NCBI RefSeq assembly: GCF_018687715.1
Contig: NC_056755.1
Span: forward strand, 17,428,001 to 17,492,000
DNA length: 64,000 nucleotides
From: Carya illinoinensis
Lineage: Eukaryota > Streptophyta > Magnoliopsida > Fagales > Juglandaceae
Reading direction: 5' to 3'
The position numbers were made by a program, and so were the translations under genes. The notes below the pieces were generated by a model. The model was not told the DNA's origin. It worked only from the letters and a program-made list of their open reading frames with translations, and did no database searches. The first letter of the stretch is position 1; the number at the start of each line of letters is the position of its first letter. This document shows, in pieces, positions 1 through 12,200 of this stretch.

Positions 1-341
1 ACAGCTGCCCTTTTTTTTTTTTTTTCTTGCATCAGTAACTCTCTTTTTCGTCAATACAGTCCAACCCAGCGTGAAACTCCTTCTGTTGTTGCTCCTTGTC
101 CCATGCATAAAATCCAAATCAAATAAATTCAAAGGTTGCTGCTCGTTATATGTGGATCCAAACCAAACTGCTAGCTTCCTTCACCATGTTGCATGCCAGC
201 TTGTATCTCACGTCCAAGTCAAAACCTAAAACTTAGCTTGCATCTCATTGCCAAGTCAAAAAACCAAAGGGCCCACATTGCTTCTTCATTCAATTCAAAT
301 TAAGGGCCCGTATTGCATGCCTCTACTTTTTTAATAGTAAG

Positions 342-377
<36 letters not shown>

Positions 378-924
378 ATTCTTTCAATTTTCAATCCGTT
401 TTTGTCTTCATATTTTTAATTCTTTTTCAAACTTTTATTTTTCATTATTTTGAATTCCAAAATCTGCTTCTATTTTCAAAAACCTTGATTTCCTCTTCAG
501 CATTATACATTTCTTCAGTTTTTAATTTCAAATTGATCTTTATTCTCAAAACAATTCTGATAATCAGTTCTCATATTCAGATAAATCTTCATTTAAATGA
601 GAGAGAGTCCTTAGATGATTGGCTTCTAAAATTTGGATCTTTATTTTCTTCAAATCTGAAATGAAATTTAAATAATAAAAATGAAACCTAAAATCAACAA
701 AAAGAAATAAAATTAGACTAAAGTTTAAAGTTAAAAAGTGATAAAATATACTAAATTATACAAGTCATCACTCATCTTCATGTTTCTAGCTTATATCATT
801 TACTCACAGTTCTTTGAGCATGTTAATATAATCACTGAAATTAAGGATTACCACAAATCTTTTATATTCTTATAATTTTTTGAAGTAAATCATAATACTA
901 ATTAACAAAAAATTACAATTTACT
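1..924. other. AT-rich intergenic DNA with a (TC)n microsatellite
   Basis: No gene is visible. A poly-T run lies at 11-25 and a perfect (CT)n microsatellite at about 346-374. The rest is AT-rich sequence with frequent stops in all frames. Confidence 0.6.
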
Positions 925-2898
925 TCAAGTGGCTCTTTATCTTAGGGCAATTGTTCAGCATGTACCATTAAGCTTTTTCAAACTCTCTTCTACACAAATC
1001 ATAACCACGCGTTGCACCAAGTAGACAAACGTGTTGGGAAAACATAAAAAACCCATTTCATTGACTTGATTAGTCAACATCAAAGTTCCTTTTTGGCTAA
1101 TCAAACCTAGTGTTAACTTTGTGGAAGTATTTGGAACAGAATGTATGCCACTCATCGTCAATATATGCTTTTGCAATTGATCTTTCTGGGCGGGCCTTGT
1201 TACCCATTGTGCGTTTCAACTTTCCAAGGAATCGTTCAATGAGATACATCTATCTATACTTAACTAGTCTTACAAGTCGAGCCTCACTTGGCAAATGAAC
1301 AACTAGGTGAACCATGACGTTGAAGAATCATGGTGGATAAATATTTTTTAGCTTACACAAAATTGTAGTAATTTCTCTTTCCCAAAGCTTCTACATTCAA
1401 TGCCCTAGGGCATACGTGTTAAAAAATGGACCAAATTTAGTCAAAGCCACACATACGTCTCTCATCAAATACCCACGAATACCAATAGACAAGATACATT
1501 GTAAAAAAAAAGACAATCATAACTTTTTTATTTAGTTATTTGTTAGCACACACCTTGTTAGATTCGAGGCATAAACATCTGGTAATTTAATTTTTATTAG
1601 TCACTCACAAAATGCAATCCTTTCATTCCTTGACAATGTATACCACCCAATCGGCATGTAGACAGATGAACCATTTTGTTGCAAGTGCATTTCTTGTCTT
1701 ATTCCCAACCGCTTCAAATCATTCTTTGAGTTTAATGTATCATTCGTTTTTCCTTCAATTGATATCAATGTTCCTAATACAGATTCGCATATATTTTTTT
1801 CAATATGTATAACATCGAGACTATGACGTTATTTTATCTTTGACCAATACAGGAGTTCGAAAAATATACTCTTCTTTGTTCAATTCAACTCATTCGTAGT
1901 TCATTTTCTCTTCTATTTTTTTACCAAATTCATTACAACTGACATCTATAAATTGTGCAAGTACATCTTCGCAGTCAAGTATGGTGGAGGGTGGCCCAGT
2001 TTAACAGTTTCATCAAACATTCTAGAATATTTACTCCATCTATGTTCACTAGGTAAAAATTGACTATGACCTATGAAACATAATTTTTTCCTATACGTAA
2101 GCCATTCATATTTGGTATATTTGTTATAAATTGGACATGCTATTTTTTCCTTAGCACTCCAATCTAACAAGTTTCCACAAGCGGAAAAATTATTTATTGT
2201 CCATAACAAGGCAACATGCATCTTGAACGACTTGTATGTTGATAAATCAAATGTGACAACTTCATTCTCCTACAAATCTTTCAATTTTGCAATCAATAGT
2301 TGTAAGTATATATTTATATCATTTCCCGGTGATCTCGGACTTGGAATGAGCAAACTCATCATGAAATATGAATCTTTCATACACTTTCATAGTGGTAGAA
2401 TATACAGCATAAGTACAAGTGGCTAAGTACTATGACTAGTACTCATGTTCCCAAACGGATTAAATCCATCCATAGCCGACCCAAGTCGCACATTACGCTG
2501 TTCTTCAGCAAACCATAGGTGTTCTTAATCCAATTCCTTCCACACCTGGGAGTTCGCAGGATGTGACAAAACATCCTCGTCTCTAACTCTAGATGATGAG
2601 TGTCATGTCATGTCTACAGCCGTTGCACGTGACATAAATAATCGTTGTAATCTAGGTATTAATGAAAAGTGGCATACGACCTTTTGCTGCACATTCTACT
2701 TCTCATATGTCCATTTTGATTCGTGGCATACAGGACACTCGTTCAATTGCTCATTCTTTCGCCAAAATAATATGCAATCATTCTTACATGCATGTATTAC
2801 GTTATAATCAAATCTAAGTCCTCGTTTTAACTTTTTTGCTTCATAGAAGTTATTAGGTAAAGTATTGTCTGATGCTAGTATCTCTTTAAATAGCAGAT
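925..2898 (-). pseudogene. Decayed CACTA (En/Spm) TNP2-type transposase fragment
   Basis: Read on the minus strand, this stretch is collinear with the transposase of the larger CACTA element at 15919-19581. In order it shows the zinc-finger-like segment (IHACKNDC...ECPVC, about 2680-2800), the Transposase_21 region (CGNLLDWSAKEKIACPI and KLCFIGHSQFLPSEHRW, about 2030-2220), and the DUF4218 end (ERFLGKLKRTMGNKARPE, then KAYIDDEWHTF, about 1130-1260). The following segment (FSQHVCLLGATRGYDL, then WYMLNNCP) lies at about 950-1060. All of it is interrupted by stops and frameshifts, so no transposase can be made. No TIRs are visible nearby, so this is an internal fragment of an older element. TNP2-family membership is clear; the exact borders are approximate. 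Confidence 0.85.
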
Positions 2899-5470
2899 CA
2901 TCATTACTTGACTAAATGATGTGATTGAAAGAGAACGTGGAGATGGTTACTAGGTAACATATGCACGTCTCTCAAGTTTAAAATTCTTACATCTTGGTAA
3001 GGGTAAACGACGAGCAAATTAATAAATGGGCCGGCGAGGTAGTCCATAGGTTTAAAACCCCTAGTGGGGTAGTCCAGGGTCTTAAATGTCCTTGGTTGAG
3101 TAAAGTAAGATATTGATAGATCCTTCATTGGTGAATTTCTAATGCTTACATGCGAAAAAAATTAGTAAGGTAATTGGAGGAGTTAATATTGTTCTGGCCC
3201 AAACTTTATCCATAAAGGATAACTATTCAAAGGAGTTGTGTGGTCTAACATAGGCCCTAGCCACCCTGATTATTAGGGGGGATAAACCTCAACTCATGAA
3301 TATGGATGATGTGGCGATTAGATAATTCTGATACATCATGGATAAGTTTTCTAATGGCCAAGTATTGTGCAAAGTTGATCAATTTATAGTATTCATCTAA
3401 TATTCTCCACGTCTATATATAGGAGCAACAAGTAACACTCAAATCATTTGAGTGAGCATTCTCGAATTATTATCTCTTACTTTTTGATGACTTAAGAATC
3501 AGAGATGTCACGGGCATACCATGCCGCTACGTAATGATTTACAAGTTAACAATCACGACCAATAGTGGGACATGTCCATTACAACTTTGTTTGCCATTTT
3601 TGAAGTCGACATACTCCTTTACTCATCGCAACAAAATGAAGAAAAATGTCTGATTATTATTATTGTTTTTTTCTAAGCAATCATATTTCATTAAAGTAAA
3701 AGATGTTATAAGTTAGAGAGGGTGGGGTTCTCCAATAAATTCTTCAAAGCAACAACCACAATGCAAACGAGGTGGAAAAAAAGAAAAAAAAAAAAGGGTT
3801 TTGAGACTAATTTCTTAGTCTCTACCCAAACCCTACAAAGAGGGTATCGTCTTAAAATACATTTTAAAGGTAAGCCACCACCGGAAGCAGAACAAGCGGA
3901 AGCAATGTAGTTGAAAGTCTTGAAGTATTTGTTGGTGAGATCTTTAGTCTTTTTCACAATATCATCGGTTAGGAAAAGCAATAACTTGGATAGACTAGTA
4001 TCGAAATGGCAGATATGTAGTGGCCGAAAAGCCAACCCGCGCCTCTAGAGTGGCGCGTGAGGACCAAGTGCCAGTGGAAATGAGGAGAGGTCAAGTCGAT
4101 CTGAAGGATCAGAGGATGGCGAGTCTGCTAGTATGGTGCGTGTAGCCGGTGGATCTGTCGGAGCGTGGCGGCGCGTGAGGTTCACGCACAGAAACAAGCC
4201 GCATGTGAGGGACACACCAACATTTTGGGCGCGGTTCCGCGTCGTTCCAGTGAATCGGCAAGAGGCGAACATCTTGGTGGAGTGCGTGTCGACTGTTCAT
4301 GTCCAGAAAGCTACAAATATGAGAAAATCCAAACTGGTGGAAAAATACTACCATATAAATATATTTACATATAGGTAGCGAAAAAGGAACGAAAAAGGAA
4401 AGCGAGATGGAGAGAAAGGTGGAGTCGAGACTCACACCTTCCTCCCAGCAAAACTGAACGAAGATATTTGTTTTTCTTATAAAGAAGTTAGAACTTCTCT
4501 TTCTAAACTGGAGCGAGTTGGCTTGGTATAAATGTTTGAATTCACCCAAGCACTAAGCAAACCACCTAGACAATGCCTAGGCAGTATTTAAGCATTGCAT
4601 AGAGCTGTTCGAGCAAAGCATGATGTGCGTCGATCTTGCGATCCAAGCGCAACTGGACATAACCAAGCAACACCTATTGCTTAGATCACGCTCAAGTATT
4701 CTGGTAGCTCCCAGGCATCACATGGGTCGCCCGATCCATTTCGCTCTTCTATCTTGCAAACTAGACGTTTCACATTTTTTTAATTTTTAAATTTTTTATA
4801 CTTTATTTATTTATTTATATGTATGCGATATTCAATTATTAGTGTTGATGTGACGTATGGATTACAAATGTTGTAATAATAAAAAGAAACTCACGATTAT
4901 CAAAGTTGAAAACATAAATAAAATCTCAACATTAATTAATAGAAATTAATCTTTTCAAAAACAAAGTTACAAGGATCATTTTTTTTATTTGACCGTTTTG
5001 TTATTTCTATAATGTCGAAAATTAATGTTTGATCTTACCGTTGATCATTTTGACGTGAATCTAGTAAAGAAGTGTCATATGTATGAATAATTTTACATAT
5101 AATATTATATAGTGTGAGTATTTGTTCGTTCTATTTTATCAGTTTTTATTTATTTTTTATTAGAATTTACAATTTAAAATTTCAAAATCTTCACAATTTC
5201 AATAGCTGAGATGTCAGCACACTATATAAGTAAAATTGTAAGTATGAATAATATTTTCATTCCCATTTTAACAGCTTTCTTGCTCAACCAAATAATCTAA
5301 AAAGAAAAATGAGAAATAAACACTGATAAAAATGAAGTTGTTAGTTATTATTTTCAACCAATCTTGCCATTGGGATCGCCAAACGTAGACCCGAAACTGG
5401 CCCAAATTTACCAGGCGGGCGAACATCGAGACGCTCCACATGGGACCCCATAGCCCATTTTACATTTTCC
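2899..5470. other. Intergenic DNA with a GC-rich patch at about 4030-4440
   Basis: No gene I can support. Most is AT-rich. The 4030-4440 patch is much richer in G+C and CpG than its surroundings and has overlapping short open frames on both strands, none resembling a known family. It may be a fragment of an LTR or an unrecognised element. Confidence 0.45.
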
Positions 5471-5502
5471 CAACCGGAGCGTCTATAGGGGCGGTTTTAA
5501 CA

Positions 5503-5604
5503 TCCAACGGCTAATATTGCACCTCCGAAGCCACTAACGTCTCAACTCCCCCACTCTAGGCTCTAACGGTCATAAAATCTCCTCTTATTTTTGAGCAACG
5601 GTCA
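5503..5604 (+). promoter_or_regulatory. Cluster of three MSA (mitosis-specific activator) elements
   Basis: TCCAACGGCTA (5503-5513) and TCTAACGGTCA (5562-5572) both match the MSA consensus YCYAACGGYYA exactly. AGCAACGGTCA (5594-5604) matches except at its first two positions. They lie about 241, 182 and 150 bases before the start codon of the 455-residue gene, on the same strand. MSA elements are bound by three-repeat MYB (MYB3R) factors and drive transcription at G2/M in plants. The matches are seen; binding is inferred. Confidence 0.75.
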
Positions 5605-5743
5605 AAAAATCTCAAAATACAAAAGAAATTGGTTAACCCAGCGGAACCACCCACTAATACAAGCCAAAACGCTCCCTAAAACTCAATCTCTCTTGCTCTA
5701 AACCCCCATTGGTCCCCAAGAATTTCAGCCCCAGCAAGCAAAA

Positions 5744-7111
5744 ATGAGTACTCTACAATACCCAGATGCCATTAACGCCCCGGAGCTCCAGATATGGAAC
5801 AATGCTGCTTTTGATAACGAAGAATCTTTTGAATCGGACCACGTTAAAGTCTCTTGGTCTGATATTGACGCCGTGAACCGGTCTGAGTCTCTTGAATCCG
5901 ATTGCGGCAAAGAAAATCTGATCCCTTTGGTGGTAAAATCCCCTTTATCTTCGGTACCCATTAAGCCACTTCTCCCGAATAGGAACTTGCCATTGAAGAT
6001 TCTTCTTGAAACTCCGGCGGTTCCAAAGAAGCGGTACAAAGCAATAGAGGAAAACAAAAGAGTCCGTGAGGATAAAGTAATTGATTCGGAGATCGAGAGT
6101 ATTGAAAAGGAGATTAGTCAGTTATCATTGAGACTCGAAGCGCTTCGATTCGAAAAGGCCGAGCGGAATGCGATGAGTACAGTTGAAAGGCGGGGAAGGA
6201 TTGTTCCGGCCAAGTTTATGGAGCCGAAACAGGGTGTGGATAATTCTGATTTGAACAGAAAGATTGAAGAACCTTTAATCTCTAGCGCGAAGCCAAAGAT
6301 TAACCGTAGGGGTGTAAGTTTGGGTCCCGCGGAGATATTCGCCGGAGCCAGACCTCGACAGCCAGGTAAGCCTGAAATCACGCCGGTCCAACCGATTCAG
6401 AGTCGTCGGAAATCATGCTTTTGGAAGCTTCAAGACATTGATGAGTTGAAAGAGGCAAAAGAAAGGGGTAAGAGTCTGAGTGTTAGCCCGAAATCGCGGA
6501 AAACTTTATCGAAGTTTCAAGCTCCAAAGCAGGCAGCAACCACAGTCGGGTCTAAAAGGCCTGTCAAGAAAGAAGATCGGTTTCTCGCATCAATTCAGCC
6601 AAAGAAGTTGTTCAAGGATGGAGAAAAGTCGCTGACGGCAAAGAAACCATTGAAGTCTGGTAGGGTGGTGGCGAGCCGATATACCCAGATGTCCAATCAG
6701 ACAAATGGGAATTCGAGACTGAGCGATGGGAGGAAGCGGTCTCTACCGGAGGATGATAATGAGCATGGTAACAGGTGTGACCGAAGGCGCACTTCATCGG
6801 TGGGAAAATTACATGGGAATCAAGGAACGGAGAGTCGGTTGAAGAAACTTTGGGAGGCTCCGAGTGAGGTACTGGTGTACAAGGGTGAGGAAGATGAGTC
6901 TTTAGAGTCAATTGCTGAGATGGGGGAAGTGCTTCCGAAAATTCGGACAGTCCGGTGTGTGAAGGACACTCCGAGAGACTCGGGACCAGCCAAAAGAGTG
7001 GCTGAATTGATTGGGAGAAGGTCGTACTTTTGCAATGCTGAGGGGGCGGAGCCTTCAGTTTGTCAGGCTTTGAATTTTGAGGGAGATGCAGAAGAAGAAT
7101 TAATTGGATAA
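5744..7111 (+). CDS. Unnamed 455-residue protein, probable G2/M cell-cycle protein
   Basis: An uninterrupted single-exon frame with a first ATG in good context (AAAAATGAG) after a promoter carrying MSA elements. I do not recognise the family by name. A KEN box lies at residues 56-58 (CGKENLIP) and an RxxL D-box-like motif at 252-255 (RKTLSKF). These are motifs that target proteins to the anaphase-promoting complex. A predicted coiled coil covers about 104-142 (IESIEKEISQLSLRLEAL). Several S/T-P sites with nearby basic residues (S66, T90, S248, T409) could be CDK targets. The central 180-310 region is strongly basic, with repeated K/R clusters suited to nuclear, DNA or microtubule binding. The C-terminus turns acidic. 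There is no signal peptide or membrane segment. A role in mitosis is inferred from the promoter and degradation motifs together. It is expressed divergently from nothing close by and ends 2.1 kb before the NDB gene. Confidence 0.85.
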   Translation: MSTLQYPDAINAPELQIWNNAAFDNEESFESDHVKVSWSDIDAVNRSESLESDCGKENLIPLVVKSPLSSVPIKPLLPNRNLPLKILLETPAVPKKRYKAIEENKRVREDKVIDSEIESIEKEISQLSLRLEALRFEKAERNAMSTVERRGRIVPAKFMEPKQGVDNSDLNRKIEEPLISSAKPKINRRGVSLGPAEIFAGARPRQPGKPEITPVQPIQSRRKSCFWKLQDIDELKEAKERGKSLSVSPKSRKTLSKFQAPKQAATTVGSKRPVKKEDRFLASIQPKKLFKDGEKSLTAKKPLKSGRVVASRYTQMSNQTNGNSRLSDGRKRSLPEDDNEHGNRCDRRRTSSVGKLHGNQGTESRLKKLWEAPSEVLVYKGEEDESLESIAEMGEVLPKIRTVRCVKDTPRDSGPAKRVAELIGRRSYFCNAEGAEPSVCQALNFEGDAEEELIG

Positions 7112-8721
7112 GAGGAAAGCAAGGTGATTGTTCTTTCATCATTATGGCTTTATTTTGTGAGCCATAACTCTTGTTATGGGGTAAGCAAGCTAATGTTTTC
7201 TATGGATAGGTTGTATGTAAGTCTATAGTTTAGAGTTTTCTTGATCGCTTATGCAATAATGAACTAAGCTTTTCTCTTGCTTGATGAAATACGTGCTTTG
7301 AGTTAATGAAAATGAGTGGTTTCCTATTTGATATTTCATATGCTTCAGAAGGTAATGTTACCTTTCTGTAGTTATAAATGAGAACCATCCAGTTGGCTTT
7401 CTGTAGTTATAAAGAAAATCACACTGGAACTTCTTCCCTCTGTTTTGAATCACTTAATTTGTTTCACGTGATGTAACGATATTGGGCTTTAGTCATTTGG
7501 GAAGGGTTCCTGTAGTTTCATGTTGGCAACTTAGCTTAGCGATTTGTTATGTCTCTAGTCCTCCTGAGATGGTTTTTATGGAACAGGCACTTTATTATCA
7601 GATCTCACATGTCCTCTCCTGGGTCGAGTGGCTCTTGATGAATTGTAAACAATATATACAATTTCATCAGCAGCTTACTGCAGAGGAAGAAGAAAAAAGG
7701 TGAAGCTATGTGGGATGAGAAAGTGAAGATTGTTTTAGGATTTTTGCATCTTCGTATGCCTTGATTCAGAATAAACTCTTTGAACTACTTATTAAGATTC
7801 TTCATTTTGATATCTAAATAAGGGGTTGGGTCTGAAGTCATGTAATCTTGTATGTGCATTTGCAGGAAACTCCTTGCTGAGAGCATGTGCACCCCCAAGA
7901 TTAGTCGGGACTTAGTTGTCGAACTCCCAGTGCCAATAAAAAAAACCACCGCATGAGTAGTATAGACCTTGAAAAATTGTTGAATGAAAAATGAAAGAGA
8001 GAAGAAACCACACCTTCTGTTACCCTTTTTGTGAATATTTCACCCACCTAGGAATCCTGGAGGTGAGAGGATCTTGTCACACCCCAGTGTAGCCCTTACT
8101 GGTCTAGGATACATCATTCTGCTATTTAAAATTCTTGATCACTCTCATTCCTTGAACTTGCAATAAGGTTTACATCCATAATATCGATTCTATGGGAAGT
8201 AAAGACATCATATTTCCGCGCTTTTGATATTCATGAAGCATCCGTAGCTATCTGGGGGAGTTCCTCCTTACACAGTTGTCTTATGACTTGCAAACAACCA
8301 TTCTGCACTTGCTGCTCTGAGCCTGATTACTTATGAATATGTTCTGTGTATTCTCTACTCATGATAATGATGATTAAAAAATCTTTTCCTTCTTGTGGTG
8401 TTAGTCAAGATGGTTTGTTTGCTAGTTATTCTGGTTGAAATAAGACAAGCATATTCATAAAATGCTTCTTGTATTCGTGTAGGTATGTAACTTTCACATT
8501 TGTAATTTATGCACACGCAGAGGGAGAGTCCAATATCATCCAGGACTAAAATGGCATTTGAAGGCAATTGAAATTGAATTGATGCTGATAAAACTTAGTT
8601 GCAGACACTAATTGAGACGCATCTATCATACCCTCTCAGTAATACATGATTAGTGGAATTGGACATTCTTAAAAACTCCAAGATTACATCCTGTCTTGGC
8701 CAATTTAACTTTGTTCATGTA
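7112..8721. other. 3' flank and intergenic DNA, no gene supported
   Basis: This contains the presumed 3' UTR of the 455-residue gene. Short frames (for example at 7482-7703) have no recognisable domain and no supporting splice structure. Confidence 0.5.
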
Positions 8722-9153
8722 CAGAAGCATCTCAAGTTTGTAAGTGTAAAACTACTCATTTTGTGGCCCTTAAATGGTTTTAATGAAAAAACAAAGCTTA
8801 CGTGATCCTATTATAGAAAAACTAATCATTTTGTGACTCTTAAATATGTTTTGAAATTGAATTGATACTGATAAAACTTGGAGCACGCACAACTCGCGTT
8901 GAAATACTGTTAGGCTCAAAAGCCAAATTGACAGATTCAGAAGCATCTCAAGTTTGTAAGTGTAAAACTACTCATTTTGTGGCCCTTAAATGGTTTTAAT
9001 GAAAAAACAAAGCTTACGTGATCCTATTATAGAAAAACTAATCATTTAGTGACTCTTAAATATGTTTTGAAATTGAATTGATACTGATAAAACTTAGAGC
9101 ACGCACAACTCGCGTTGAAATACTGTTAAGCTCAAAAGCCAAATTGACAGATG
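8722..9153 (+). repeat. Two-copy tandem duplication, 216-bp unit
   Basis: Copy 1 spans 8722-8937 and copy 2 spans 8938-9153. Both begin CAGAAGCATCTCAAGTTTG and end at AATTGACAGAT(T/G). I noted only four substitutions by eye, so the duplication is recent. It lies just beyond the stop codon of the minus-strand NDB gene (9264), so its 3' UTR or terminator may run through it. No coding capacity. Confidence 0.9.
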
Positions 9154-9263
9154 CAGAAGAAACTTTGAACCTAAACAAATTCTGAACAAAATATGCATTC
9201 ATCTGTCTCTATTATAGGAACTATATGTTTGAAAAGATGTTCTATTGTAGCATATGCTCCCTT

Positions 9264-12200
9264 CTAGTCTCGGATTCGGCTCGAGTCCCTTCCAAATATG
9301 AATCGCTTTACCCAGTCAGATATCACTGAAGTCCTTGCCCTCCAACTGGCTAGCTTGCTGCAGTATGTTGAGAGAAACATCAGACAGAGAAATCATGGTA
9401 ACACTAACAACTGAGCTGAAATCTGTATCAATTAATTTACCTGGTATATACTGAATACCAGATCCACCGAGTGCTACGACCAATCCAGACCCAATCTCCA
9501 GGAGATTGAATTGCTACTTGTTTTCCTCCCAGTGGGGCGAATTTCCCTAAGTTATTGTACCTTAAATTAAAACCATAAAAAGAGTTAACACAGCAAGGAG
9601 ATTATGTTCACTACTCATTGCGTAATTAGATACAGAGATGCTGTTTAGTAAATCTTGTACCTAAAGGGATGAAACTGATGGCGTCCAGATCCCCTAAACC
9701 TGAGAGGACCTTCAGGATACTTTTCACATTCCTCCATGCGATTGAAACAGTCAGCAAGATATTCTCCTTGTTGACCTGCTACCTAGAATACACCAAGCAC
9801 ACAAGAAGGTAAAAAGTAAGTATTAGTCAGAGGTCAAATGCAAAGGAATTTAATCCCGTACCTGAGCTGTTGCCGGAAGATTTATTATCTGAGAATCCAC
9901 TTCAGAAAGAGCTGATTTAAAGTTTTCAATTTCAATGGCCTGGTTTTGGGCACTCTCTTGAGAATTCTTCAGTAAGGCAGAAAAGTTTCTCATTTTTCTT
10001 CTCTTAAGATGAAGCTTCACTTGAGGGTACCTCTCCAGGATGTCATCAACAATTTCTTGAAAGTCCTTCAGATTTAGAGTACCGGATTTATTCTTGTCTG
10101 CCTTATTGAATATGAAGGCAATATCTTCCTGATAAAATAAAATTAAAAAAAAAATCTGTGAAACAGAAAATTATAACTAATAGAATCAACTTAAGATAAA
10201 CACACGTCTTCTCTCTGTGGATAATAAGCCATTAATTCATGAAAACCTGTGTTTAAACCGGAAATGATATCGCAAAAATGCATATTAATGTCGATACCAT
10301 ACCATGACTTGGCGTTGATTCACTGTAGCACAGTCACCCAAGGCATAGACATTCTCACATCGTCCCACCCTCAGCCATTCATCAGTAGCTAAAGCATGCC
10401 TGTTAGCCTGTCCTCAAATGAACATAAATTTGAGAAAGTTTTAGTGGATCTCACACAGTTACCATGCAGAACGCTTTGGTTGAAACTAGTGTCGTTTACC
10501 TGACCAATCTGCTTCATGAAAGCCATGATTTCGGGGCGGGTCCCATTGCCAGTTGCCCAGACAACCATTCCATAAGGTGTATTTGAAACTTCACCAGTTT
10601 TTCTTTCTTTAGCAGAGATCTCTGTATCAGTAACTTGAACAACCATTGATCCTGTTTTCACGTGAATACCATCTCTTTGGAACTTCTCTTCAGCAAAAGC
10701 AGTAATTTTGTTGTCATACCTGCAGTAACATTAGCGGCATCTGAAAACATGACAACATAATCAAACATGCTTAAACATGTTTAAACAGTGCCATACGTGT
10801 TTAAAATATGATCTGCTGCTTCGATGAGTGTGATTTTCACGTAGTCTTTGATGTGAGGGTATAACTTGAGTAAATCTTCGTGGAAGAAGTCATGAAACTC
10901 TGCAGCAAACTCCACACCTGCAGGACCACCTCCGACCACTACAAAATGCAGAATCCTCTTCCTCTCTTCTTCACTTAGACTAGGAAGGCTTGCCCTTTCA
11001 AAACTATCAAGCACTGATTTACGGATTCTCTGAGCATCTTCTACTTCCTAAAGAGAAAAAGACAACACAAATTGTTTTCGTTATAACAGCAGATTTAGAA
11101 GAACTTTTATGTAACGCAAATTACCTTCAAGAAGTGGGCGTACTCCACAACCCCGGGGGTGTTGAATGTGTTTACACGAGCTCCCATGGCTATCACCAGG
11201 TAGTCGTAGTCTAAAGCAAATTCATCCTTCTCACCCCGCACATTTGTGTTCTTACTAGATTTACAATAGACTTTCTTTTTCTCTGGATCAATCTTGTAAC
11301 AATTAGCTTCTTCGAAGTGGACATCATAGCTTTTCTGCAGCCGTGTGAGAGAATATTAAAAGAATTGAGTAGTCTAAAGTCTCTTCATTTATGAATCTGG
11401 AAGATGAAGTTGGCATGCATGATAGTTTTTCTTCTTCTCTGGATCATACATAAGCGTGCTGCTTTGAGCACTGAATATTATCGAAATATATATATATATA
11501 TAAAAGAAAGTCTGATAAAAAACACGAGGAAAACATGTAGCTGCAAGCATGTTCATATAATCTGATTTGTGAATTAAGATTACCTTGTGAGTAAAATAGT
11601 GCGAATGGGATCAATAATGCTGCGGGCTTCAACTGTGCCACAAGTAAGAATAGGCAATAAAGGAGAGAAGACAAAATAATTCCGAGGGGACACCACATGA
11701 ACATCATACGAGGGGTTACTCAAATTCCTCAGAAAACTGGTTCCTGCGCAGCCAGTTCCAAGCACAACCACCTTCTTTTTCTTGCCTTCATCACTACTAC
11801 TGTGGATATGCTTGTCCCCATTATATGGTCTGCCATCCGAAGATGCCACTAGATTAATCCAGGTGATCACAGACAACTCTAAATTAATTAGTTTATGCAT
11901 TATTCAAAAAGCTTCACTCTTTCTTAATCAAAAGGACAAAATCGACCAATATCTATGATCTCTCTCTATATATATATATAGACATATAACACAGATGATC
12001 ATCACGATTAAGATATAGAATCAGCAAAAATTGTCACCAACAACAGCAACAGCATGAGAAGCACAATAACAATAAAGACAACGACAACATGGTAACGATG
12101 ATAAGAATGTAATAAACACAATCCTTCATCCCATTGATATGAGAAAAAGATTGAAAAAACTTACAAGAAAACAAATTAAACATCATGATCATGAATAGTA

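Noticed and set aside
3706..4035. 109-codon minus-strand frame
   Set aside because: Contains a poly-A derived phenylalanine run and no recognisable domain; no splice or promoter support.
6612..7142. 176-codon minus-strand frame
   Set aside because: It overlaps the 455-residue plus-strand gene in another frame, is proline/serine-rich by complement and has no domain.
7482..7703. 73-codon frame downstream of the 455-residue gene
   Set aside because: No domain, no splice support; probably 3' flank.
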